From: Gluconobacter kondonii
Lineage (GTDB): Bacteria; Pseudomonadota; Alphaproteobacteria; Acetobacterales; Acetobacteraceae
Length of the DNA stretch: 52,110 nucleotides
Assembly (NCBI RefSeq): GCF_002723995.1
Contig: NZ_BEWP01000012.1
Span: 1-52,110, forward strand
Direction of reading: 5' to 3'
The translations under genes and the position numbers were made by a program. How positions within the stretch are numbered: the stretch's first letter is position 1; each line of letters opens with the position of its first letter. Shown here one piece after another: positions 45,780 to 52,110 of the stretch. A model generated the notes under the pieces. It saw only the letters and a list, made by a program, of their open reading frames with translations, had not been told where the DNA came from and ran no database searches.

Positions 45780-46100
45780 AGCAGATGGTTTCTCCGTAAC
45801 ATCAGTGGGCAATGTAAAAATACAATCCAAAAGGTCAATGGCACATCTACCGTCGAGCTAGGCATCAGGTAATCATGCTATGGGTACCTGTCTCATCTAA
45901 TATGAAATGTCATCGGATGATTAGGTGTCCTGATCGCTCGATTATTCGTGAGAACTTCCGTGTGGTGTCGTGTCAGTCAGTCGATCAGGGCAATCGCCAT
46001 ATGAGGGTTCAGTTGAGCCTTGATGTCTCTGCTGGTTGATGTTCGGCCATTATATAAGGAGAGCCGTCGGTACTCACCTAGAGATATTTAATAGACACTA

Positions 46101-46119
46101 TTACTACTGTAAGTAGTAA
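46101..46119. promoter_or_regulatory. Palindrome TTACTAC-N5-GTAGTAA
   Basis: Perfect 7-bp inverted repeat with a 5-base centre, in AT-rich non-coding DNA. Its size and symmetry suit a repressor or activator binding site. No protein is assigned. Confidence 0.4.
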
Positions 46120-46127
46120 CAGAGCCC

Positions 46128-46372
46128 GGTAAACACCCCTAGATGAATAACGACAAATCTAAACCGGGCTTGACGCCCACGTCTTTTCGCTTTGCTCAAA
46201 GACGCGTCGCGTCATCCGGGTTATTCGCTTTCGCTCTTTAAAAGACGGACGCCTTCGGCGTGTAGTCGCTCTACGGGCGCTCGCTTACGCTCTGCGCTCC
46301 GTAAGGCTTGCGGCGCAGCCGCATTAATCGCTCGCGCTGAGCGCAGGTAAACCGGGCCAGATGAATAATGAC
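46128..46372. repeat. Direct-repeat-flanked, hairpin-rich GC block
   Basis: Direct repeats GGTAAAC-N6-AGATGAATAAYGAC at 46128-46154 and 46346-46372 (218 bases apart) bracket a GC-rich block. The block has stems ACGCC/GGCGT (46249-46261) and TGCGGC/GCCGCA (46309-46323), a longer AGCCCGGT/ACCGGGCT closing stem (46123-46170), and recurring CGCTTnnGCTC-type words. No protein frame explains it. Confidence 0.65.
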
Positions 46373-46415
46373 GTCCAAAGATGCATCAAAGTATAAATAC
46401 ACATAAGAACAAAAG

Positions 46416-46554
46416 CTGATGGGACCAACCAATGCCATCGCGCATTGGTTCTCATCAGACCTAGTTCACTAAACCTTCTTTCTAAAAGAACCCCTGATGA
46501 GTCCGTGGTTGGTCCCCTCATCAGGGGTTCTGCGCATTTAGAAAGGACTAACCA
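46416..46554 (+). promoter_or_regulatory. Structured leader able to mask the downstream ribosome site
   Basis: Hairpin 1 (46416-46458) carries GGGACCAACCAATG, a near copy of the true start region AAGGACTAACCAATG. Hairpin 2 (46488-46530) has a perfect 14-bp stem and a loop with TGGTTGGTCCC (46506-46516). That loop is fully complementary to the copy in hairpin 1 and, with one G-U pair, to the real ribosome site at 46545-46554. Confidence 0.7.
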
Positions 46555-47010
46555 ATGATTTTACATGAAAACACAGTTGAACTTCTGAAGAAGAAGTTCC
46601 AATCCGCACAAGCATACCAACGCAAAATGAACATCCAGTTCGATCTTACCTTTGAAGATTACAAGAAGCTCTGGATCAAGAACGTTGATGCCCTGACCCA
46701 TTTGAATAATGCGGTCATTTATGCTGTCGAACATCGAATCAACAAAACAATCAAACTCCCATACTGCCTCACATGGAAGCCTGAGTTCGTAAGAACGGGA
46801 TCACCTATGAACATCAAGACAGCATGGATCAGATCAGCAGAGGAATCCAAGAGGGATTGCCGCTTGAAGCAAGGTGAGAAGAAGACCGAAAAAGCTAAGG
46901 CGAAACTTCGCAGACCTAAGGCCCCTTGGAGTGAAGAACGCAAGGCTAATCGTGTAGCAGCGATGAAGGGACGTAAAAGGGGTTCCTACCAAATCAAACA
47001 AGAAACATGA
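46555..47010 (+). CDS. NUMOD3-like/HNH-associated phage protein
   Basis: 151 residues, very basic C-terminal half. N-terminal helical part with FDLTFEDYKKLW, a pattern seen in phage HNH-type proteins. The C terminus PWSEERKANRVAAMKGRKRG resembles the NUMOD3 DNA-binding motif of homing endonucleases, but no HNH or GIY-YIG catalytic motif is visible, so it may be a nuclease remnant or a DNA-binding protein. AAAGGA sits 8 bases upstream. Its leader is unusually structured and can pair with this ribosome site. Confidence 0.65.
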   Translation: MILHENTVELLKKKFQSAQAYQRKMNIQFDLTFEDYKKLWIKNVDALTHLNNAVIYAVEHRINKTIKLPYCLTWKPEFVRTGSPMNIKTAWIRSAEESKRDCRLKQGEKKTEKAKAKLRRPKAPWSEERKANRVAAMKGRKRGSYQIKQET

Positions 47011-47071
47011 AATAGGATACCCCACAAACCATAGTATTACTTGGTTTTTATTCTACATGATATTTTATATA

Positions 47072-47509
47072 TCATATCATACCATTTCCATTAGGCATAT
47101 TTACTATGTAGAACCCATCATCTCTTTTGCTTATAGGATTATTTTCTTTAGTTATCCTCCACAATCTGGTATTTAGATTTTTTCTTTTGTCAGCCCCACC
47201 AGCATCATAGCCATGAATCCTTAGTAAATGCAGTATGCTATCAACATCCATAGGGCCATTCATTTGAATAAAATGTATAACAAAAGCTTCTAGTTCTTTT
47301 TCGCTAATCCTTTGCAACCCATCAGACGGCGTTTCATCGATTTCGTTATTATATATATCATCAAGATATTTGAAAATAGTTTCTATGGAAACTTCACTAT
47401 ACTTAGATAAATCGTATAGCATCTTATCCAACTCAGCCATTTCAGCTTGAAGCTTTCTTCTTCGATTTGCAATATTCTCCATCGCTATCACAAGCGGATT
47501 TTCAGCCAT
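47072..47509 (-). CDS. Winged-helix-like phage protein
   Basis: 145 residues from ATG 47509 (GGGGG upstream). N-terminal coiled coil (IANRRRKLQAEMAELDKML), then a C-terminal domain (about residues 70-140) with helix-helix-strand order, MNGPMDVDSILHLLRIHGYDA, RLWRITKEN and DDGFYIVN, resembling HARE-type winged-helix domains. These often accompany DNA-modifying or restriction proteins. It is AT-rich and transcribed leftward. Possible regulator; function not shown. Confidence 0.6.
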   Translation of the reverse strand: MAENPLVIAMENIANRRRKLQAEMAELDKMLYDLSKYSEVSIETIFKYLDDIYNNEIDETPSDGLQRISEKELEAFVIHFIQMNGPMDVDSILHLLRIHGYDAGGADKRKNLNTRLWRITKENNPISKRDDGFYIVNMPNGNGMI

Positions 47510-47659
47510 ACTTACCCCCTTTGAAGCGCCAAACGCACTCCACAAAAAGCAATAGCACCTACAAATACGGGAACAAATAAAAATCTTAATCCGCGAATAT
47601 GAAGGCTTGCAATCAATCAGGGAGTATGAGACATCTGATCTCGGCCTTAAAAATGAAAA

Positions 47660-47694
47660 AGGCCTGCCCTCGAGTACCAGTCGAAAGCAGGCCT
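47660..47694. terminator. Hairpin, possible terminator
   Basis: 8-bp perfect stem AGGCCTGC / GCAGGCCT with a 19-base loop containing a TCGA/TCGA inner pairing. A-rich before and CGTTTT a few bases after. Lies in a non-coding stretch upstream of the 46-residue gene. Confidence 0.45.
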
Positions 47695-47838
47695 ATCTCG
47701 TTTTGCGGGGCAGCCACTATGTTAGGCATGGCTGTCAAATGCACCGGGTAGTCCAGCGCAGTGTGTTTCAACGCCGCTACGTTACGACATCCCCATGTAT
47801 TGTTCAATGCCTCACACCACCCTAGTGGGAGTAAGAGG

Positions 47839-47979
47839 ATGTCCAAGAAATCCTTTCCGCCCGCACCAGCCGGTTATCGGTATGTGTTTCGCCCTTGGCG
47901 CACATGTCCCATCACCGGCGATAAGCTCTATGCGAAAGCGTATGGCTTGCGTGCGTGGCCCATCTTAGTCGCAGAGTAA
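47839..47979 (+). CDS. Small phage protein (46 aa)
   Basis: 46 residues, MSKKSFPPAPAGYRYVFRPW followed by RTCPITGDKLYAKAYGLRAW and PILVAE. Good ribosome site (GGAGTAAGAGG). Aromatic and proline-rich, one cysteine, no membrane segment. A terminator follows. Not recognised; short proteins of this look are common in acetic acid bacterial prophages. Confidence 0.6.
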   Translation: MSKKSFPPAPAGYRYVFRPWRTCPITGDKLYAKAYGLRAWPILVAE

Positions 47980-47986
47980 GATGGAC

Positions 47987-48020
47987 ATAGAAAACCCGGC
48001 CAACAAGCCGGGTTTTCTAT
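47987..48020. terminator. Bidirectional intrinsic terminator
   Basis: Perfect 14-bp stem ATAGAAAACCCGGC / GCCGGGTTTTCTAT with a 6-base loop; A-run and T-run are within the stem ends. Closes the 46-residue gene and the convergent gene ending at 48105. Confidence 0.9.
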
Positions 48021-48104
48021 TATTTAATAGCCCCGTACAGTGCGGTATAATGTCTCTGTGGTGCATTGTGTGCTGCCCCAGAGAGACGGCGCTATATGGT
48101 GTAC

Positions 48105-48464
48105 TCAGGGTTCAAGAGTACTCTTCTTTTGGGGGCTCGCTGTGGGCGTATAACTTGCAAGATCGGCCTGACGGCTCGCACGCATCACGCATTCTCTCTC
48201 GGTATTTTCCTGCTCCAGAAAAGCCTTGAAGGCAGCAAGATCAATCTCTTTTCTGATAAGTTTCTGATATTCCACCTCGATCCGCTTTGCACATTTTTGC
48301 GCCTCTTCAATGGAAGAAAAGGGACCTACAAGTCTAAATACCGGGGCAACGGAGGTGTCTATGACCCAGAACTGGTCTAGACTAAACCAATATACATTCT
48401 GATCCGTCTCTGTCATGTAAGACGGCTCATCATATCCATATACCTTGAGAATATCGAGTATCAT
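48105..48464 (-). CDS. Phage protein of unknown function (119 aa)
   Basis: 119 residues from ATG 48464 (AGAGG upstream; the longer frame has no ribosome site). Beta-strand N terminus (MILDILKVYGYDEPSYMTET, NVYWFSLDQFWVIDTSVAP), then a helical part (SSIEEAQKCAKRIEVEYQKLIRKEID) and a disordered polar tail. Divergent from the structural operon. Not recognised. Confidence 0.65.
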   Translation of the reverse strand: MILDILKVYGYDEPSYMTETDQNVYWFSLDQFWVIDTSVAPVFRLVGPFSSIEEAQKCAKRIEVEYQKLIRKEIDLAAFKAFLEQENTERECVMRASRQADLASYTPTASPQKKSTLEP

Positions 48465-48601
48465 TGTAACCTCTAATGATGATAAAAAAGTACGATGGGA
48501 TAAGGGATAGAGGCAGTCAATAGGTCTCGATACTTTTATCAATCGCGCCAACTAATCCCTAGCACATAATCCCAATAATCATTGAGATTAAACTTCAATA
48601 A

Positions 48602-48627
48602 ATACCTCAAACAACCATTTGAGGTAT
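48602..48627 (+). promoter_or_regulatory. Hairpin burying the ribosome site of the structural operon's first gene
   Basis: Perfect 10-bp stem ATACCTCAAA / TTTGAGGTAT with a 6-base loop. Its 3' strand contains GAGG, the ribosome site of the ATG at 48631, so the start is masked when folded. It could instead be a DNA operator. Confidence 0.6.
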
Positions 48628-48630
48628 CTA

Positions 48631-48783
48631 ATGAAGATCAAAATCATCAAAACCTATAATCCAAAGTTCGTCGAAGGCATGACATGCGTGGTTCGCCCTC
48701 ATGTCGGATTGCTTCTCGTTGAACAAGGATATGCAGAACTCATCGACGCTTGCGGGCCAGTACCCGACAAGATCACGAAATGA
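48631..48783 (+). CDS. Small phage protein (50 aa), first gene of structural operon
   Basis: 50 residues, MKIKIIKTYNPKFVEGMTCV with VVRPHVGLLLVEQGYAELID and a short tail. Strand-helix pattern, no cysteine pair or membrane segment. Such short proteins often precede head-tail connector genes in myovirus operons. Its stop is 8 bases before the connector start, and GAGGTGAC between them serves the next gene. Confidence 0.65.
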   Translation: MKIKIIKTYNPKFVEGMTCVVRPHVGLLLVEQGYAELIDACGPVPDKITK

Positions 48784-48791
48784 GGTGACGC

Positions 48792-49442
48792 ATGATATCA
48801 AACCTCAGAGGCAACAAGCCTGACCTCGTAGTCGATGTTGATGACCTTATGGACTATTGCATGGTCCTCGACCCCTCACAGACAAGCCTCATTCAAGCCC
48901 TCGCCCAGACGGCTCAAGATTATATCCAAGACATTATCGGTGACTACCTCGTCGCAACACCGATCACATGGGTCATGGCAAAAGATGAAATGTCCCAGAA
49001 TGATTTCTACTTCCGCTCTTTCCTGTCGAACGGCTCAGGTAGCTTTGGCTATGGCTCTGGCGGCGGTCAGTGGATCAATCTGCCAACAGGCGCACAGAGT
49101 ATCGAGAGCGTAACAGCAGCCTTCTGGGGCCAGGGCGAAGTGGCTCTTGTTGAGAACCAAGACTACTTCCCCGATCTCACGACTGATCCTGCTCGTATTC
49201 AGCTTTCATTCTCTTACAACCTCAACGATCTCTACCGAAACCATTCCCATATGGTCGTTCAGTACACAGGCGGCATCGCAGCGGACGCAGCAAGCGTTCC
49301 GACTAGCTTGGTCCTTGCGATTAAGGAAATGACGAAGCGCATGTACAAGAACAGAGGTGCTGATGAGATAAAGCTAACGAATAGCTTTATCGACAGCCTC
49401 ATTTCCCCGCATCAGAGATTCAACTTCGGTGGCCGCCCATGA
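48792..49442 (+). CDS. Head-tail connector protein (gp6/phiE125 gp8-like)
   Basis: 216 residues. The pattern of a helical first half (LVVDVDDLMDYCMVLDPSQT, ALAQTAQDYIQDIIG), a strand-rich middle with a glycine/serine loop (NGSGSFGYGSGGG) and a C-terminal helix (LVLAIKEMTKRMYKNRG) matches the phage connector family typified by phiE125 gp8, which forms the ring below the portal. GAGG precedes the ATG; the next gene overlaps it by 4 bases. Its presence implies that a capsid exists elsewhere in the prophage. Confidence 0.8.
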   Translation: MISNLRGNKPDLVVDVDDLMDYCMVLDPSQTSLIQALAQTAQDYIQDIIGDYLVATPITWVMAKDEMSQNDFYFRSFLSNGSGSFGYGSGGGQWINLPTGAQSIESVTAAFWGQGEVALVENQDYFPDLTTDPARIQLSFSYNLNDLYRNHSHMVVQYTGGIAADAASVPTSLVLAIKEMTKRMYKNRGADEIKLTNSFIDSLISPHQRFNFGGRP

Positions 49443-49813
49443 GCAGTAGCCGCATAGATGAGACGCAGTTCATCCAGAAGATCACCTTCTGGGACTGGGA
49501 GCAGACGGAAACGGAAGACGGTCGGGGCAACTCGTACCAGATGACCAACGCTCGCTACGAATATGGTCAGTTATTCGATGTGAACCCATTCATGGTTGTG
49601 AACGGCGTTCAGGAGAATATGACGGATTACACGAGCATCTTGAGAACTCGTTATAGACCGGACCTCAACTCATTCCAGTACGTCACGCAGGAAGTTCGCC
49701 AGCCAGATCGTTCGGTGATCACTGTTCGATATCAGGTGGTGAGGCTGATGATGGTGGAACAGGAAAACCGATATTTAGAATGTTTCCTAAGTAAACAAGA
49801 TACGGTGAGATAA
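49439..49813 (+). CDS. Head closure / head-tail adaptor protein
   Basis: 124 residues, beta-rich small protein in the position of head-closure proteins (SPP1 gp16 type), directly after the connector and overlapping it by 4 bases. Seen: ITFWDWEQTETEDGRGNSY, YTSILRTRYRPDLNSFQYV and VITVRYQVVRLMMVEQENRY, a barrel-like pattern of alternating strands. Call rests mainly on gene order, size and strand pattern. Confidence 0.7.
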   Translation: MSSSRIDETQFIQKITFWDWEQTETEDGRGNSYQMTNARYEYGQLFDVNPFMVVNGVQENMTDYTSILRTRYRPDLNSFQYVTQEVRQPDRSVITVRYQVVRLMMVEQENRYLECFLSKQDTVR

Positions 49814-50217
49814 TGCCCACGATATCCTTCCAGATAAGCAATCCTGGACAACTGCAAGTCGATCAGAAAGCTCTCAAGAAAGAGCTTCGTGCCATCGGAA
49901 ACGATATCAAGAAGAAGACACAAGCCCTCATTTTAGCCAATGCGAGCACGAGCCCACACGTCGCCAGCAAGCCTGGTCAGGCACCTGCAAGCTGGACTGG
50001 AAGCCTCGCTTTGTTGCTCAAGGTCAGGATTAAAGGGAACAGGGTCACACTCATCGACACGGCACGACAAGCGAAAGCACTGGAAGCCGGAGCAGCCCTG
50101 AACAACGGGTCAAAACTTGAGGCCCGCCCTTACCTATCGACCGTCTTTGAACAAATGAAACCCGAAATCGAGAAGCGCCTAGAAAATGCCCTGAAACTTA
50201 CAAAGGTGGATAAATGA
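49813..50217 (+). CDS. HK97 gp10-like tail-joining protein
   Basis: 134 residues. Helical N-terminal half (QLQVDQKALKKELRAIGNDI, KKKTQALILANASTSPHVAS) followed by the APASWTGSLALLLKVRIKGN strand region and a C-terminal RPYLSTVFEQMKPEIEKRLE helix; this fits the HK97 gp10 family. Its ATG shares one base with the preceding stop (TAATG). Likely part of the neck between head closure and tail tube. Confidence 0.78.
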   Translation: MPTISFQISNPGQLQVDQKALKKELRAIGNDIKKKTQALILANASTSPHVASKPGQAPASWTGSLALLLKVRIKGNRVTLIDTARQAKALEAGAALNNGSKLEARPYLSTVFEQMKPEIEKRLENALKLTKVDK

Positions 50218-50780
50218 ACCCAATCCTAAGATGCGTTGACGTTATCAAGCAGATCAGAACAGACACGCGATATTTCACGAAGGTATCTGGTATCGGCGAC
50301 ATCAGCCGAATGATGAACCAACAGAACATTAAACAGAGTGACATGCCATTTTGCGGCGTGTGGATACCGAACGTCACGGCTACTGAAAATCAGAACATGC
50401 CGGGATACCTAGCACTTGAGACAACCACGTTTCAGTGTGTTGTCGTCCTCAATATGGAAAGCGACGATACGGGTTATCAGTCTGCCAGTGACGCATATGA
50501 CCTAGCTAGAACAGACCTTCGCAAATGCCTGATGGGTTGGGACCCGACACCCGATCGAAGCAATGGCTATCCCATGCAGTTTGAAAGCGGCTCGATCGTT
50601 GGTTCTCTCGATAGCTCAAACTCGCGCGCTGTCTACTCATTCGATTTTACTCTCACATACACGATTACAGAAGAAGACGGATATCAAGAAGGCAGCACTG
50701 ACCTTATCGAAATAGATACAACCATGCCCAATAACGGATCTACTACCATTTTCCCCAACATCATTAATCCAACTAAATAA
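50214..50780 (+). CDS. Tail terminator/completion-like protein
   Basis: 188 residues overlapping the previous gene by 4 bases. N-terminal helix (ILRCVDVIKQIRTDTRYFTK), a strand pair (FCGVWIPNVTATENQNMPGY; TTTFQCVVVLNMESDDTGYQ), a helix (ASDAYDLARTDLRKCLMGWD) and YSFDFTLTYTITEEDGY strands. This fits the tail terminator/gp37-type slot directly before the sheath. Assigned by position and fold pattern rather than by motif. Confidence 0.65.
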   Translation: MNPILRCVDVIKQIRTDTRYFTKVSGIGDISRMMNQQNIKQSDMPFCGVWIPNVTATENQNMPGYLALETTTFQCVVVLNMESDDTGYQSASDAYDLARTDLRKCLMGWDPTPDRSNGYPMQFESGSIVGSLDSSNSRAVYSFDFTLTYTITEEDGYQEGSTDLIEIDTTMPNNGSTTIFPNIINPTK

Positions 50781-50830
50781 AAGAGGTTAAACCCATTCAT
50801 CTTTTATGATCATTTAAGGAGATATTCCAT

Positions 50831-51946
50831 ATGAGTATATCAAATATTCCAGAGTCCTTTCCGCTACCGGGGACATGGATTACGATTTCATCAACAGGTG
50901 GTGTAGCGTCAACGACCTATCAGGTCGTTCTCGTTGCAACATCTTCGACAGGCAACACGAACACGCCTGTTCTCGCTGGATCGCTTGCGGACGTAGCATC
51001 AGCGTTCGGTTCAACTTCGGACATCTATAAGGGTTATGCCCGCTATCGTTCCGTTGACACCGTGACGCCTGTTTATCTCGTAAACGCAGCATCCGACTCA
51101 GCAACCGACATCACTGCCGCTCTAACAAGTCTCGGTGACATTCCTGCAAACCTCTTCATCACTCCGTTTGCGACAAGCGACGCCGTAAAAGCCTTTGATA
51201 CTTTCTTGGCTTCACGTTGGGCTTACAACAACGGCCTAGACGGTATCCATGTGACAGCCATTGCAGACAGTATGGCTAACCTCGTTGCCCTTGGCTCCAC
51301 GGTAAACAGCCCATATTCGAGCGTTGAAGGTTTTGCTCCAGGCGGAACAGATTCTGACATTGAACTTGCCGCAGCAGTCGGTGCAGCCGTTGCCGTGAAG
51401 GCGAGTGCAGACCCTGCAAATCCTATTCAGGGCATCGCCCTAGCCGTAGCAGCCGCTCCACTAGGAAACGCATTCAGCCAGAGCGCAAGAGAAGCAATCT
51501 TTAACGCTGGTATCGGTATTACCAAGCAGGATACTGCCGGTAATGTTTACCTAGAACGTCCTCGTATGACCTATCAGACGAACGCAGAAGGCACGGCTGA
51601 CGACAGTTATCAGGACATCGAAGCGCTCAACATTCTTGCGTATGTTCGTACGAAGCTACAGGCACGCTTGAACTCACGCTTCTTCGGTGAAAACTCCAAG
51701 AAGCTCGTTGACAATGACACGATGATTTATCCGGGAAGCAACGCTGTTAACCCGAATATCATCTTGTCCGAGATCATCGCTGACTACAGCGAGAACGTGG
51801 ACAATCTGTTGTGTCAGGACCTTGCGACATTCCTCAAAACAGCTTCGGCAAGAATCGTTCGTACGGGCGTTGTTGAAGTCTACTACCCAGCAAAGATCGC
51901 AGGCGTTCTACGTCAGATCACTGTTGGCATTCAGTTTTCTAAGTAA
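50831..51946 (+). CDS. Mu-type contractile tail sheath protein
   Basis: 371 residues, shorter than Mu gpL (about 495), so it lacks part of the surface domain. Sheath signs: the N-terminal IPESFPLPGTWITISSTGG arm and the C-terminal conserved core with NAGIGITKQDTAGNVYLERP, RMTYQTNAEGTADDSYQDIE, YVRTKLQARLNSRFFGEN and a final strand GVLRQITVGIQFSK. Contraction of this tube drives DNA injection. AAGGAG precedes the ATG. The tail tube gene follows directly, so the phage is a myovirus type. Confidence 0.88.
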   Translation: MSISNIPESFPLPGTWITISSTGGVASTTYQVVLVATSSTGNTNTPVLAGSLADVASAFGSTSDIYKGYARYRSVDTVTPVYLVNAASDSATDITAALTSLGDIPANLFITPFATSDAVKAFDTFLASRWAYNNGLDGIHVTAIADSMANLVALGSTVNSPYSSVEGFAPGGTDSDIELAAAVGAAVAVKASADPANPIQGIALAVAAAPLGNAFSQSAREAIFNAGIGITKQDTAGNVYLERPRMTYQTNAEGTADDSYQDIEALNILAYVRTKLQARLNSRFFGENSKKLVDNDTMIYPGSNAVNPNIILSEIIADYSENVDNLLCQDLATFLKTASARIVRTGVVEVYYPAKIAGVLRQITVGIQFSK

Positions 51947-51968
51947 AACATTTTAAGGAGAAATATAA

Positions 51969-52110
51969 ATGGCTTCACCTACATCAGTTGGCATTTCCAA
52001 CTTTGCTATCAACGGGATTGCTCTAGCGATCCCTCAGGATGCAGAGCTTACCTACAGCATTCCCGTTAATAAGCGCGAATATCTTAACTCTATGCAGGGC
52101 GTTGAAAATA
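51969..52110 (+). CDS. Tail tube protein, cut by the window edge
   Basis: Partial: the first 47 codons, MASPTSVGISNFAINGIALA with IPQDAELTYSIPVNKREYLN and SMQGVEN. Gene position right after the sheath and this strand pattern fit the Mu gpM-type tail tube family. AAGGAGAAATATAA precedes the ATG. The rest lies beyond the right edge. Confidence 0.75.
   Translation, partial: MASPTSVGISNFAINGIALAIPQDAELTYSIPVNKREYLNSMQGVEN

Larger units (their letters stand above)
40952..52110 (+). mobile_element. Integrated prophage, left part
   Basis: From the tRNA break to the window edge: tyrosine integrase, own tRNA-Thr, many small orphan genes in two transcription directions, and a rightward myovirus-type connector and tail module. 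GC content is visibly lower than in the host DNA to the left. The right attachment site, head genes, lysis genes and repressor are not in the window. Confidence 0.9.

Noticed and set aside
46491-46516. Possible hammerhead ribozyme: CTGATGAGTCCGTG matches the conserved core and stem II start
   Set aside because: The required GAAA after stem II and a GUH cleavage site in register are absent; the bases belong to the 14-bp hairpin of the leader.
46324-46521. Leftward open frame in the leader region
   Set aside because: Overlaps the structured leader hairpins, has no ribosome site, and its codons are explained by the palindromes.
48631-52110. Defective tail particle (tailocin)
   Set aside because: Connector, head-closure and gp10-like genes are neck parts that need a capsid; a tailocin would usually lack them. 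Only the head gene position is unclear.

Overview
The window looks like the chromosome of an acetic acid bacterium (Acetobacteraceae), most likely Gluconobacter or a close relative. This is inferred from the alphaproteobacterial gene set (hisZ beside purA, short ftsY, type-2 argC), a GC-rich third-codon-position bias, a long-chain polyol (mannitol) dehydrogenase, and a secreted adenosine deaminase paired with a nucleoside permease-like protein. No 16S rRNA or other species marker is present, so the genus is an inference.

Region 1 (about 1-40,835) is ordinary host chromosome. In order it holds clpB, an aldo/keto reductase, a periplasmic dipeptidyl peptidase IV, grxB, a YqgE/AlgH protein, an SDR-PPK2-glycosyltransferase run, a DEAD-box helicase, a methyltransferase, dapF-mtaB-ftsY, a membrane protein with a pseudokinase, serC-hisZ-purA, tRNA-Leu(CAA), argC and mazG. 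An AT-rich islet (about 24,480-27,100) then carries one large secreted tail-fibre-like protein. It is followed by queA-tgt, the adenosine deaminase/permease operon, queG with a small ribbon-helix-helix protein, a DjlA-like co-chaperone, mannitol dehydrogenase, a FUSC-type membrane protein, a DegP-type protease and mrp with a small lipoprotein. Three queuosine genes lie within 6 kb. The Tgt enzyme lacks all three zinc-binding cysteines.

Region 2 (from 40,952 to the right edge) is the left part of a prophage, with lower GC and many small genes of unknown function. It has integrated in the anticodon loop of a host tRNA-Thr(UGU). Only the 5' half of that tRNA remains (40,915-40,951), and the int-proximal side does not restore it. 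Directly behind the integrase the element carries a complete tRNA-Thr(UGU) of its own, so the prophage apparently breaks a host tRNA gene and supplies the replacement. Next come a leftward pair (an unknown protein and a clamp-loader-like AAA+ ATPase), a membrane protein, a hairpin-rich block between direct repeats, a NUMOD3-like protein behind an elaborate leader RNA that can mask its ribosome binding site, a winged-helix-like protein and further small unknown genes. The rightward structural operon starts at 48,631: head-tail connector, head closure, HK97 gp10-like protein, tail terminator-like protein, a Mu-type contractile sheath, and a tail tube gene cut by the window edge. No terminase, portal, capsid, repressor or lysis gene was recognised in the window, and the right attachment site lies outside it.

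All calls come from reading translations and bases by eye. No database search or folding program was run.
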